In this document: positions 1-7,826 of the stretch, piece after piece
Position numbering within the stretch: the first letter of the stretch is position 1
How the letters are laid out: every line of letters starts with the position of its first letter
IMG/VR virus record: IMGVR_UViG_3300030328_002396
Span: 4,791 to 40,580 of that record
Direction: 5' to 3' (one strand)
Source of the DNA: a virus
Length of the DNA: 35,790 bases
Translations under genes and position numbers: made by a program
Notes under the pieces: model-generated
Told to the model about the DNA's origin: nothing
Database searches by the model: none
What the model saw: only the letters and a program-made list of their open reading frames with translations

Positions 1-1
1 A

Positions 2-352
2 TTAGACGCAGACTTAGAACTTTTATTTTATTTAGATTGTGAAGGAAGATTCACACGAAAAGATTTCATGGACGGAGCATATACATTTTCTTGGGACAAA
101 GCAAGATGGGATAGACTTAGACAAGACGGATGGATAGATGTATGGAGACATAGAAATCGCACTACTATTAAATATAGTGTGTACAAGACGTCATATAGAT
201 GTAAACAATTGATAAATAGGATTTATAGAATCTTATTAGGAGAAGAAGATATGCCTACTTCGGAAAGAAGTATATTTTATAACAATAAATCATATACGGA
301 TAAAGTTTATAATAAAGCTATAGACGATATGATTAAAGACAAAAACAGATAA
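2..352 (+). CDS. Winged-helix-like small protein, 5' end cut by window
   Basis: The frame is open from base 2 through a stop at 350-352, so the N-terminus lies outside the window; the ATG at 68 is probably internal because the residues before it (LDADLELLFYLDCEGRFTRK) fit the first helix of the same domain. The visible order is helix, helix, a Trp-rich recognition-like helix (WDKARWDRLRQDGWI), a strand-turn-strand with basic residues (VWRHRNRTTIKYSVYKTS), then a helix (YRCKQLINRIYRILLGEED). This is the pattern of a MarR-like winged helix, which binds DNA in known families. I infer DNA binding only from this pattern. In the family context it could be a phage regulator or a packaging-associated DNA-binding protein. 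The basic 31-residue gene follows after four bases. Confidence 0.55.
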   Translation, partial: LDADLELLFYLDCEGRFTRKDFMDGAYTFSWDKARWDRLRQDGWIDVWRHRNRTTIKYSVYKTSYRCKQLINRIYRILLGEEDMPTSERSIFYNNKSYTDKVYNKAIDDMIKDKNR

Positions 353-356
353 TATT

Positions 357-452
357 ATGCCAAGAGGAAAAGGAACATATGGATCAAAGGTTGGAAGACC
401 TAAGAAGAAAAAGTCTACTAAGAAAAAAACGACTAAGAAAAAGAAAAAGTAA
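357..452 (+). CDS. 31-residue Lys/Arg-rich basic protein
   Basis: A short frame starts at ATG 357, four bases after the preceding stop and behind 'atatt', and ends at TAA 450-452, which overlaps the next ATG (TAATG at 450-454). The product begins MPRGKGTYGSKVGRPK and ends in runs of lysine broken by Ser/Thr; 14 of 31 residues are Lys and 2 are Arg. The Gly-rich GTYGSKVGRP head is, from memory, a recurring motif in tiny proteins of marine phages, where the role is unknown. The charge suggests binding to DNA, RNA or an acidic surface, for example packaged DNA. The tight stop-start overlap and conserved-looking head argue that it is translated despite its length. Confidence 0.7.
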   Translation: MPRGKGTYGSKVGRPKKKKSTKKKTTKKKKK

Positions 453-697
453 TGTGGAGCTTGTTTAAGAACCAAAACGACATAAATGAAAAAAATGTTA
501 TTGGTTTTATATCTTTCGCTGTAATGGTGTTGTTTGCTATTATAGACTTAGGTACTGCCGTTATATACATGGGATATGTAGGGGGTGGAGAATTAGAAAT
601 TAACGACACTATATACAATTCGTTTGTTATGGTAACATTAGGATGTTTTGGTATTAGTGCTTTTGAAAAAGTAAAAACAAATACAGATGTTAAGTAA
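452..697 (+). CDS. Small two-helix membrane protein, possible holin or antiholin
   Basis: The 81-residue product has two hydrophobic segments, at about residues 16-43 (with an Asp at 32) and 54-71, a short charged N-terminus and a Lys-containing tail. Its start overlaps the previous stop (TAATG) and its last 11 bases overlap the next gene, which is a GTA-holin-like protein. Two adjacent small membrane proteins are a common lysis arrangement, so this may be a holin partner or antagonist. No catalytic or family motif was recognised, and another inner-membrane role is possible. Confidence 0.6.
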   Translation: MWSLFKNQNDINEKNVIGFISFAVMVLFAIIDLGTAVIYMGYVGGGELEINDTIYNSFVMVTLGCFGISAFEKVKTNTDVK

Positions 698-1073
698 AAT
701 ATTTTCAGCAGGAGCTGGTGAGTTAGTAAAAAACGTAGGTGGAGTATTAGATAATCTAATAACAACTAAAGAAGAAAAGCTAGCTGCAGAAGCTAAGATA
801 AAAGATTTAATTATGGGTTACGAGGCTGAGATGCAAAAACAAGTAACTGAAAGATGGAAACTAGACATGAACTCAGACTCGTGGTTAAGTAAAAATATAA
901 GACCGCTAGTATTGATATTTTTAGTAGTATGCACAATGCTTCTTATATTTATAGATGCGGGAAAAATAAATTTTAACGTAAAAGACTCATATGTAGATCT
1001 TTTACAATTAGTATTAATAACTGTGATCGGTGCTTATTTCGGCGGTAGATCACTAGAAAAAGTAAAAAAATAA
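687..1073 (+). CDS. Holin-like protein of the GTA_holin_3TM type
   Basis: The 128-residue product starts with an amphipathic segment (about 1-25), then a charged helix (28-62), then the hallmark stretch SDSWLSKNIRPL (63-74) leading into a hydrophobic helix (about 71-90) and a second one (103-119), and ends GGRSLEKVKK. The W-L-S-x-N-I-R-P-L sequence before the first strong membrane helix and the Gly-Gly-Arg-x-x-E-K-V tail match my memory of the holin family first described for gene transfer agents (PF11351). Holins open the inner membrane at the end of infection. The start at 687 overlaps the preceding gene by 11 bases, consistent with coupled translation. No endolysin lies nearby. Confidence 0.72.
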   Translation: MLSKIFSAGAGELVKNVGGVLDNLITTKEEKLAAEAKIKDLIMGYEAEMQKQVTERWKLDMNSDSWLSKNIRPLVLIFLVVCTMLLIFIDAGKINFNVKDSYVDLLQLVLITVIGAYFGGRSLEKVKK

Positions 1074-1077
1074 AATT

Positions 1078-1857
1078 ATGATAAAAGGAAGATATCACTT
1101 GGCTAAAGTAAGGCCAAATATAGATGTAACCGGAGCTACTGCTTACGCTCAGCACGATGTACTATTTGACTGGCATCGTTTTGAAATACCTAGAGGAGCT
1201 TGCGCTATAAAATCATTTAATATGATTGTAGCAGGTACAGAGGGAGCAGCTGCCGCAGGATTAGATATGGAAATATTTTTTGCAACAAGTGTAAACGGGG
1301 TAGCGCCAACTTCAATAGCCGCTGCTAACGTTGATTCTAGAGTTAAAGCTACCTGGACTGCTTGTAGAAACAATATAATAGGGCACAAGATTTTAGACGC
1401 TTCAGCAATGGAAAATAGTGATACATATACGTTATCATACAATGTATGGGATCAAACAGCTGTTGGAGATCAAGTGCAAAACCAAATAGATATTGTGTTA
1501 GAAGGAGATCCAACCTACCCGGGTACTACAACAGGTTATCAAAGTATATGGATAGCCGCGGTAGCTATTGAAGGTGGTGAAGATTTTGGTACTGGAGTTT
1601 TATTAAACGAAACTGATGCGGCTACTTTAGCGGCAGGTGGAACCGCTTCACTTGATGTAGACGGTGTAGATCCTAGAAATGTGTTTGCACCTGGCGATGA
1701 ATTAATTGCTGCTGACGGAGCTTTAATTGGTGTTGTAAAAAGTGTAGATAGTGATGTACTAATTACTTTGGAAGCTGCACATACTGACGCCTTAGCTAAT
1801 AATGACGAAATATGTTTCAGAGGACCTATCCAATTCAATTTTGGATTAGAATATTAA
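1078..1857 (+). CDS. Beta-rich probable virion structural protein
   Basis: The 259-residue product is rich in Ala, Asp, Thr and Val, has no signal peptide or membrane helix, and alternates hydrophobic and polar residues as in beta sheets. Residues about 1-165 look like one domain; residues about 185-255 form a second small beta module (Asp-Val-Asp-Gly... Gly-Asp-Glu-Leu... Leu-Ile-Gly-Val-Val... Asn-Asn-Asp-Glu-Ile-Cys-Phe-Arg) that has the same style as an inserted module in the capsid protein near 9300-9540. A capsid decoration or head-fibre role is plausible. Four bases separate it from the holin-like gene, and an A-rich gap follows. No specific family was recognised. Confidence 0.6.
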   Translation: MIKGRYHLAKVRPNIDVTGATAYAQHDVLFDWHRFEIPRGACAIKSFNMIVAGTEGAAAAGLDMEIFFATSVNGVAPTSIAAANVDSRVKATWTACRNNIIGHKILDASAMENSDTYTLSYNVWDQTAVGDQVQNQIDIVLEGDPTYPGTTTGYQSIWIAAVAIEGGEDFGTGVLLNETDAATLAAGGTASLDVDGVDPRNVFAPGDELIAADGALIGVVKSVDSDVLITLEAAHTDALANNDEICFRGPIQFNFGLEY

Positions 1858-1889
1858 AAACAAATTAAATTAACTTAAATTAAATAAAA

Positions 1890-2162
1890 ATGGCAAAAAA
1901 GAAAGAAAAGGTAGTAGACCTTAAACCTACAAATATTACTGAAGAGCAATTAAAAGCAATTCAAGAAATAGTTTCACCTATTAACAACATGCAAATGGAA
2001 GTAGGTAGAATAGAATCTAGAAAACACATGCTTATGCATGAGGTTGGTATGCTTCAAGGAAAACTTCAAGAGCAACAAAAAGCTTTAGAAGAAGAGTATG
2101 GTAAAGTAAATATTAACATACAAACTGGAGAAATAAACTACGATGTCGAAGCTGATTCGTAA
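1890..2162 (+). CDS. Short coiled-coil protein of unknown function
   Basis: The 90-residue product has a basic head (MAKKKEKVVDLKP), a long helix from about residue 17 to 72 with heptad-like hydrophobic spacing and many Gln/Glu (for example EQLKAIQEIVSPINNMQ and LQGKLQEQQKALEEEYG), and a beta-like tail (KVNINIQTGEINY). The ending EEYGKVNINI is familiar to me from small uncharacterised proteins of marine phages. The start is preceded by 32 noncoding bases that are nearly all A and T. It overlaps the next gene by 20 bases. A virion or assembly-helper role is inferred only from the neighbours. Confidence 0.62.
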   Translation: MAKKKEKVVDLKPTNITEEQLKAIQEIVSPINNMQMEVGRIESRKHMLMHEVGMLQGKLQEQQKALEEEYGKVNINIQTGEINYDVEADS

Positions 2163-2364
2163 AATATCTATAGGTAAAGATTATAAGAATGACGCCATGC
2201 ACTATGCCGTTGGGCAAGAGGTGTATGGTGGTCATACTATATGTGATATTATAGAAGAAGATGATAAGTTTAGTGTTTATATTAAGAAGAATAAAGATGT
2301 ACTTCCTTGGAAAGATTTTAATAAAAACATGGCTGTATCTGTAGAATATAATTTAGAGTATTAA
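2143..2364 (+). CDS. Small conserved-looking hypothetical protein
   Basis: The 73-residue product reads as a compact mostly-beta protein: a basic head (MSKLIRKISIGKDYKN), a strand-rich middle with Gly-Gly-His-Thr-Ile, an acidic turn (IIEEDDKFSVYIKKN) and an aromatic tail ending VEYNLEY. No motif was recognised. It overlaps the previous gene by 20 bases and its stop overlaps the next ATG (TAATG), placing it in a tightly coupled run of small genes ahead of the terminase. Confidence 0.6.
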   Translation: MSKLIRKISIGKDYKNDAMHYAVGQEVYGGHTICDIIEEDDKFSVYIKKNKDVLPWKDFNKNMAVSVEYNLEY

Positions 2365-2942
2365 TGAGGTCGGTGTACAACTTTGTTGTAACACCAATAA
2401 ATTCAAGGTACAATAATACAAAAGACATAGGCGGTAAAGAGCTTATAGTTAACACAGAAATATCTAACCACCAATATGTGAGTAGAAAAGCTGTTGTCAA
2501 AGAAGTACCTATTATTGGTGATACAGACATTAAAGTAAATGATATTGTGATTGTTCATCATAACGTTTTCAGAAGATGGCATAATCAACACGGTGCAGAA
2601 AAGAATAGCAGAAGTTATATAAATGAAGAAACTTATTTAGTACAACCTGATCAAATATTTTTACATAAAGACACCGAATGGCGCGCACAGAAAGGTTATT
2701 GCTTTGTCGCTCCAATAAAATCTACAAATAATCTAAATGTAGATATAGAAAGACCTTTAGTTGGTATTGTTAAATATACAGATGGCACTGTTAACAAGGG
2801 TGACTTAATAGGTTTTAGACCTAGCTCAGAATATGAGTTTATTATAGACGGTCAAAAACTATATAGAGTATTATCAAATTTTATTACAATCAAATATGAA
2901 TATCAAGGAGACGAAGAAGAGTATAATCCAAGCTGGGCATAA
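2364..2942 (+). CDS. Protein with two GroES-like (co-chaperonin) halves
   Basis: In the 192-residue product two segments each follow the GroES pattern: a Gly/Val strand, a hydrophobic-x-x-(Gly)Asp-x-Val strand, then a 'tyr-leu-val ... ile' closing strand. Half one has RKAVVKEVP (41-49), IKVNDIVIVHHNVF (56-69) and a YLVQPDQIFLHKD closing strand. Half two has VGIVKYTDGTV (133-143), NKGDLIGFRPSSEYEF (144-159) and KLYRVLSNFITIKYE. GroES caps GroEL, and phage co-chaperonins such as T4 gp31 adapt it for folding the capsid protein. That role here is an inference, supported by placement just before terminase and head genes. No GroEL-like gene is in view. A plain beta-barrel virion protein is the alternative. 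Confidence 0.55.
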   Translation: MRSVYNFVVTPINSRYNNTKDIGGKELIVNTEISNHQYVSRKAVVKEVPIIGDTDIKVNDIVIVHHNVFRRWHNQHGAEKNSRSYINEETYLVQPDQIFLHKDTEWRAQKGYCFVAPIKSTNNLNVDIERPLVGIVKYTDGTVNKGDLIGFRPSSEYEFIIDGQKLYRVLSNFITIKYEYQGDEEEYNPSWA

Positions 2943-3171
2943 AGCAGTTGAAGAACTGATTAAAGTTGCTAAAGAAGCTATTGTAGACTCTGATGACGAT
3001 ATATCAGCTGATAGATTAAAAAATGCCGCAGCTACTAAAAAACTAGCTATATTTGACGCATTCGAAATACTTAATAGAATTCAAGAAGAAGAAAACTTAC
3101 TTGAGGGAAAAACACCTGAAAAGAAAGAGGAAAAAATCTTTAAAGGATTCGCCGAAGGTAGATCTAAATAA
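2896..3171 (+). CDS. Putative small terminase subunit
   Basis: The 91-residue, all-helical, charged product has one long helix pair: about 5-30 (IIQAGHKAVEELIKVAKEAI) and 38-68 (ADRLKNAAATKKLAIFDAFE...RIQEEENLLEG), then a Lys/Glu-rich tail. It lies directly before the large terminase, sharing one base with its start (TAATG), which is the usual place for the small subunit that recognises phage DNA. The size fits T4 gp16-like small terminases rather than longer ones. No helix-turn-helix is obvious. The start lies 47 bases inside the previous gene; no downstream Met exists to shorten it. A terminase-adjacent helper remains possible. Confidence 0.5.
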   Translation: MNIKETKKSIIQAGHKAVEELIKVAKEAIVDSDDDISADRLKNAAATKKLAIFDAFEILNRIQEEENLLEGKTPEKKEEKIFKGFAEGRSK

Positions 3172-5384
3172 TGTACGAGCAAGATTTAGTTAAGACGGTA
3201 GAGCCTATAAAAAAGACTACAATAAGTAGACTTAACAAGGGTAAGAAATGGGAATACGGTTACAATAAAGAACATGATATTGTCGTTATATCTAAGAGCG
3301 GTCAGATAGGAGAGATAATTGAAATACAAAATTTCCAAATAGCTTTACCAAAGGAGCGTAGTGTGTATAGCAACAAGGAGAAAAAGTGGAAACAGTTTGA
3401 ATATCCTAAAGAATTAAGTAGACTTAAAAATATATTTGACTGGAGAGCATATCCTGAAGAGAAGAAATCACAGTGGTATGATTATATAGACGAAGAATTT
3501 AAACGAAGAGAAGAAGGTTTCTGGTTTAACAACAACGGTATACCAACATACATAACAGGTACTCATTATATGTACCTGCAATGGAGTAAGATTGACGTAG
3601 GTGCTCCTGATTTTAGAGAGGCAAATAGATTATTCTTTATATTTTGGGAAGCTTGTAAAGCAGATAAAAGGTGTTACGGAATGTGTTATCTTAAAAATAG
3701 ACGATCTGGATTCTCTTTTATGTCATCAGCTGAAACAGTTAACCAGGCTACAATATCAAGTGATGCAAGGTTTGGAATACTATCCAAAACAGGTGCTGAT
3801 GCTAAAAAGATGTTTACTGACAAAGTAGTGCCAATTAGTATAAATTATCCATTTTTCTTCTCACCCATCCAAGATGGTATGGACAGACCCAAGTCCGAAC
3901 TTGCTTATAGGGTTCCGGCTAGTAAGTTTACTAGAAAGAAAATAACGTCTAATGAAAAGCTAGAAGATTTACAAGGATTAGATACAACTATAGATTGGAA
4001 GAACACAGGAGATAATAGTTATGATGGTGAAAAGCTAAAACTATTAGTGCACGATGAGAGTGGTAAGTGGGAAAGACCTGATAATATTTTAAATAACTGG
4101 AGAGTTACAAAAACATGTTTACGATTAGGTAGTAGAATTATAGGTAAATGTATGATGGGCTCAACATCAAACGCTTTAGATAAAGGTGGAGAAAACTTTA
4201 AAAAACTATACAATGCATCAGACGTTACTAAGCGAAACAGAAATGGACAGACAGCGTCTGGTCTATATTCTCTTTTTATCCCAATGGAGTGGAACTACGA
4301 AGGATTTATTGATGAGCATGGAAGCCCAATCTTCAATACTCCGGATCATGATGTCTTCGACCCACATGGGGAATTAATAGACATAGGAGTTATAGACAGT
4401 TGGCAGAACGAGGCCGACGGTTTAAAAAACGATCAAGACGCGTTAAACGAATTTTACAGACAATTTCCAAGAACTACTGAGCACGCTTTTAGAGACGAGA
4501 CTAAGAACAGTATATTTAACTTAGTTAAAATATATGAGCAGATAGATTATAACGAAGAAATGTCTAGGACCTTGGGAATTACAAGGGGTAATTTTCAATG
4601 GATTAATGGTGTTAAAGATTCTAAAGTAATATTTTATCCAGATCCTAAAGGTAGATTTAAAATAAGTTGGACACCGCCCTCTAATATACAGAATAACATT
4701 ATTATAAAAAATGGTATTAAATGGCCTGGTAATGAACACATGGGAGCTTTTGGTTGTGATAGTTATGACATATCAGGAACCGTAGATGGTGTGGGATCTA
4801 AAGGAGCTTTACACGGTTTAACTAAGTTTAGTATGGAAGATGCGCCTGCTAACAGCTTTTTTTTAGAATACTTAGCAAGACCACAAACTGCAGAAATATT
4901 TTTTGAAGATGTTTTAATGGCATTAGTATTTTATGGAATGCCAATACTTGCGGAGAACAATAAACCAAGATTATTATATTATTTAAAAAGAAGAGGATAT
5001 AGAGGCTTTAGTATGAATAGGCCGGATAAAATATGGAACAAACTATCTGTTTCAGAAAAAGAAGTTGGTGGAATACCTAACTCAAGTGAAGATATAAAAC
5101 AAGCCCACGCTGCTGCTATCGAAATGTATATTCAAGATCACGTAGGTATAAAGCAAGATGGAACGTTTGGAGATTTGTACTTTAATGAATTATTAAACGA
5201 TTGGGCTAGATTCGATATAAATAAGAGAACAAAGCATGATGCATCTATTAGTTCTGGTTTAGCTATTATGGCTAACAATAGACACCTTTACAGACCAAAT
5301 GCACCAATACAAAAACCTAAACTGAACTTAAGTATTGCTACATATAACAACAAAGGTAATACATCTAAATTAATTAAAAAATAA
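3171..5384 (+). CDS. terL: Terminase large subunit (DNA packaging ATPase-nuclease)
   Basis: The 737-residue product has the two domains of phage packaging motors. In the ATPase half the Walker A-like loop is LKNRRSGFSF (174-183), which lacks the usual GKS/T but matches the deviant lambda gpA style with lysine early in the loop (K175) and G-aromatic-S. Walker B is LLVHDES (291-297) with catalytic-type E296. In the nuclease half (RNase H-like fold) acidic positions include D530 in AFGCDSYD and D690 in KRTKHDASISSG. The long N-terminal part (1-165) includes aromatic segments such as FWFNNNGIPTYITG. It pumps DNA through the portal encoded three bases downstream. Its start overlaps the putative small subunit by one base. 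Confidence 0.93.
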   Translation: MYEQDLVKTVEPIKKTTISRLNKGKKWEYGYNKEHDIVVISKSGQIGEIIEIQNFQIALPKERSVYSNKEKKWKQFEYPKELSRLKNIFDWRAYPEEKKSQWYDYIDEEFKRREEGFWFNNNGIPTYITGTHYMYLQWSKIDVGAPDFREANRLFFIFWEACKADKRCYGMCYLKNRRSGFSFMSSAETVNQATISSDARFGILSKTGADAKKMFTDKVVPISINYPFFFSPIQDGMDRPKSELAYRVPASKFTRKKITSNEKLEDLQGLDTTIDWKNTGDNSYDGEKLKLLVHDESGKWERPDNILNNWRVTKTCLRLGSRIIGKCMMGSTSNALDKGGENFKKLYNASDVTKRNRNGQTASGLYSLFIPMEWNYEGFIDEHGSPIFNTPDHDVFDPHGELIDIGVIDSWQNEADGLKNDQDALNEFYRQFPRTTEHAFRDETKNSIFNLVKIYEQIDYNEEMSRTLGITRGNFQWINGVKDSKVIFYPDPKGRFKISWTPPSNIQNNIIIKNGIKWPGNEHMGAFGCDSYDISGTVDGVGSKGALHGLTKFSMEDAPANSFFLEYLARPQTAEIFFEDVLMALVFYGMPILAENNKPRLLYYLKRRGYRGFSMNRPDKIWNKLSVSEKEVGGIPNSSEDIKQAHAAAIEMYIQDHVGIKQDGTFGDLYFNELLNDWARFDINKRTKHDASISSGLAIMANNRHLYRPNAPIQKPKLNLSIATYNNKGNTSKLIKK

Positions 5385-5386
5385 AT

Positions 5387-7798
5387 ATGGCAGAGTCTGT
5401 TGTAAAAAATTTCTTTCCAAGCCAAGCTGTTAGTGATGCTGAAAAGCAAAGCGAAGAATATGGGTTAAAAGTAGCTAAAGCTATTGAAGCAGAGTGGTTT
5501 AATACCGATACAAATAATAAGTATGAAAATTACCAAAACAATTTTCATAATTTAAGGATGTACGCTAGAGGTGAACAATCAATACAAAAATATAAGGATG
5601 AGTTATCTATAAACGGTGATTTGTCCTATCTTAATTTAGACTGGAAACCAGTCCCTATTATACCTAAGTTTGTGGATATAGTTGTAAATGGTATTGCAGA
5701 AAGAACTTATGATATAAAAGCATATTCACAAGATGAGTATGGTGTAGCAAAAAGAACTGATTACATGATGTCTGTTATGTCTGATATGGACGAGAGACAG
5801 TCAGATGAGGCAAATTTACAATTAGGTATTGATACTAGAGAGACAGATATTGAATTACCCGAGACTATAGAAGAGTTGCAGTTACACATGCAGTTAACTT
5901 ATAAACAAAGTATAGAAATAGCAGAAGAGCAAGCGTTAAACACACTATTTGAGGGTAATAATTATGAGTTAATTAAAAAACGTTTTTATTATGATTTAAC
6001 TGTTTTAGGTATAGGTGTGGTAAAAACATCATTCAATACCTCTCGAGGTATAGTAATAGATTATGTTGATCCAGCTGATATAGTTTATTCTTATACTGAG
6101 TCTCCTTATTTTGAAGATATTTATTATGTAGGAGAAGTTAAAACTATACCTTTAAACGAACTTGTTTCACAGTTTCCAAATTTAACACAAGAAGAGATAA
6201 AAGATATTGTTAAAAACAAAACTCATAACCAAAACAATTACCATACTAGGAATTTAGCTAAAAACAACGATAATAACACTGTTCAAGTTTTGTACTTTAA
6301 TTACAAAACTTATATGAATCAAACTTATAAGATTAAAAAAACTGGTACTGGGGCTACAAAAGTAATACCTAAAACTGACGCTTATAATCCTCCAAAAGAT
6401 ATGGAGGGTAATTTTGGTAAATTACAAAATTCAATAGAAGTTTTATACGATGGTGCTATAATATTAGGTACTAAAAAGATGTTAAAGTGGGAGTTGGCTA
6501 AAAACATGGTTAGAGAGAAAAGTAATTTTACCAAGGTTAAAATGAATTACGCTATAGTTGCACCTAGAATGTACGAGGGTAGAATAGAGTCTTTAGTAAG
6601 TAGAATAACTGGATTTGCCGATATGATACAGTTAACACATTTGAAACTACAACAAGTGTTATCACGTATGGTTCCAGATGGTGTTTATTTAGATGCTGAT
6701 GGACTAGCTGAAGTTGATTTAGGTAATGGTACGAATTACAATCCACAAGAAGCTTTAAATATGTTCTTCCAAACAGGATCTGTTATTGGTAGATCTTACA
6801 CTCAAGAAGGTGAGACTAATGCTGGTAAAATACCTATTCAAGAAATTACATCAGGATCTGGTGGTAATAAAATGCAATCACTTATAGGTAATTACAATTA
6901 TTATCTACAAATGATAAGAGATACAACTGGATTAAACGAGGCTAGAGATGGTAGTATGCCAGAAAAAAATGCTTTAGTTGGAGTACAGAAGTTAGCGGCA
7001 GCAAACTCAAATACAGCAACAAGACACATATTACAAGCGGGATTATATTTAACTGCACACACTGCAGAATGTTTATCTCTTAGAATATCAGATGTTATAG
7101 AATACTCTCCAACTAAAAAAGCTTTTATACAATCTATAGGTGCACATAACGTAGCTACGCTAGAAGATATGAAAGAATTACATCTTTACGACTTTGGTAT
7201 ATTTATAAACTTACAACCAGATGAAGAAGAAAAGCAATTACTTGAAAATAATATTCAAATGGCACTTCAGCAACAAACTATAAATCTTGAAGACGCTATA
7301 GATATTAGAGATGTTAAAAATATAAATGTTGCCAACCAACTACTTAAATTGCGTAGAACTCAAAAGCAGCAATTAGATAGACAGATGCAGATGGAAAATA
7401 TTCAAGCTCAAGCGCAATCAAACTCTCAAGCTGCTCAACAAGCAGCTCAGATTGAAATACAAAAATCACAAGCTGTTGTTCAAAATGACATTCAATTAGA
7501 GCAAATGAAAGCACAGTTAGACGCTCAAAAAATGCAGCAAGAAGTAGAGTATAAGAAACAGTTAATGCAATTAGAGTTTGAGTATGGCATGCAACTTAAA
7601 AACGCTGAAACAAAAGGTTTAAGCGCTAGAGAAAAAGAAAAGGAAGATCGTAAAGATGAGAGAACAAAAATTCAAGCAACGCAACAGTCAGAAATGATTG
7701 AGCAAAGAAATAGTGGTAAAGCACCTAAAAACTTTGAGTCCGCAGGTAATGATATACTAGGAGGAGGATTTAATTTAGAGGCTTTTGACCCTAGATAA
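5387..7798 (+). CDS. Portal protein
   Basis: At 803 residues it follows TerL by two bases, the normal position for the dodecameric portal through which DNA enters the head. The N-terminal half has wing/clip-style features: a conserved segment LDWKPVPIIPKFVDIVVNGI near 81-100, then PADIVYSYTESPYFEDIYYVGEVK. The middle has a long helical stem-like region with SLVSRITGFADMIQLTHLKLQQVLSR. From about residue 650 on it is a Gln/Ala-rich helical tail (MQMENIQAQAQSNSQAAQQ...), resembling the barrel or crown of podovirus portals. The PVPIIPKFVD segment is, from memory, typical of crAss-like and related marine phage portals. I am confident of portal identity from context and length, less so of the subfamily. 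Confidence 0.85.
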   Translation: MAESVVKNFFPSQAVSDAEKQSEEYGLKVAKAIEAEWFNTDTNNKYENYQNNFHNLRMYARGEQSIQKYKDELSINGDLSYLNLDWKPVPIIPKFVDIVVNGIAERTYDIKAYSQDEYGVAKRTDYMMSVMSDMDERQSDEANLQLGIDTRETDIELPETIEELQLHMQLTYKQSIEIAEEQALNTLFEGNNYELIKKRFYYDLTVLGIGVVKTSFNTSRGIVIDYVDPADIVYSYTESPYFEDIYYVGEVKTIPLNELVSQFPNLTQEEIKDIVKNKTHNQNNYHTRNLAKNNDNNTVQVLYFNYKTYMNQTYKIKKTGTGATKVIPKTDAYNPPKDMEGNFGKLQNSIEVLYDGAIILGTKKMLKWELAKNMVREKSNFTKVKMNYAIVAPRMYEGRIESLVSRITGFADMIQLTHLKLQQVLSRMVPDGVYLDADGLAEVDLGNGTNYNPQEALNMFFQTGSVIGRSYTQEGETNAGKIPIQEITSGSGGNKMQSLIGNYNYYLQMIRDTTGLNEARDGSMPEKNALVGVQKLAAANSNTATRHILQAGLYLTAHTAECLSLRISDVIEYSPTKKAFIQSIGAHNVATLEDMKELHLYDFGIFINLQPDEEEKQLLENNIQMALQQQTINLEDAIDIRDVKNINVANQLLKLRRTQKQQLDRQMQMENIQAQAQSNSQAAQQAAQIEIQKSQAVVQNDIQLEQMKAQLDAQKMQQEVEYKKQLMQLEFEYGMQLKNAETKGLSAREKEKEDRKDERTKIQATQQSEMIEQRNSGKAPKNFESAGNDILGGGFNLEAFDPR

Positions 7799-7826
7799 CA
7801 ATTATTAATTATTATTATATTATATT

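Noticed and set aside
68-352. Complete 94-residue gene starting at ATG 68
   Set aside because: The frame is open back to the window edge and the residues before the ATG complete the first helix of the winged-helix-like fold, so the gene more likely begins outside the window.
425-436. Possible programmed -1 frameshift at the A-run ending in C (AAAAAAAC) in the basic 31-residue gene
   Set aside because: The slippery heptamer would have to end at the third codon position; here the C is at the second position of an ACG codon, and no extended product is expected because the next gene has its own overlapping start.
1149-1838. Minus-strand open frames opposite the 259-residue virion protein
   Set aside because: They arise from the Ala/Thr/Asp-rich forward gene; all other genes in the window lie on the plus strand.
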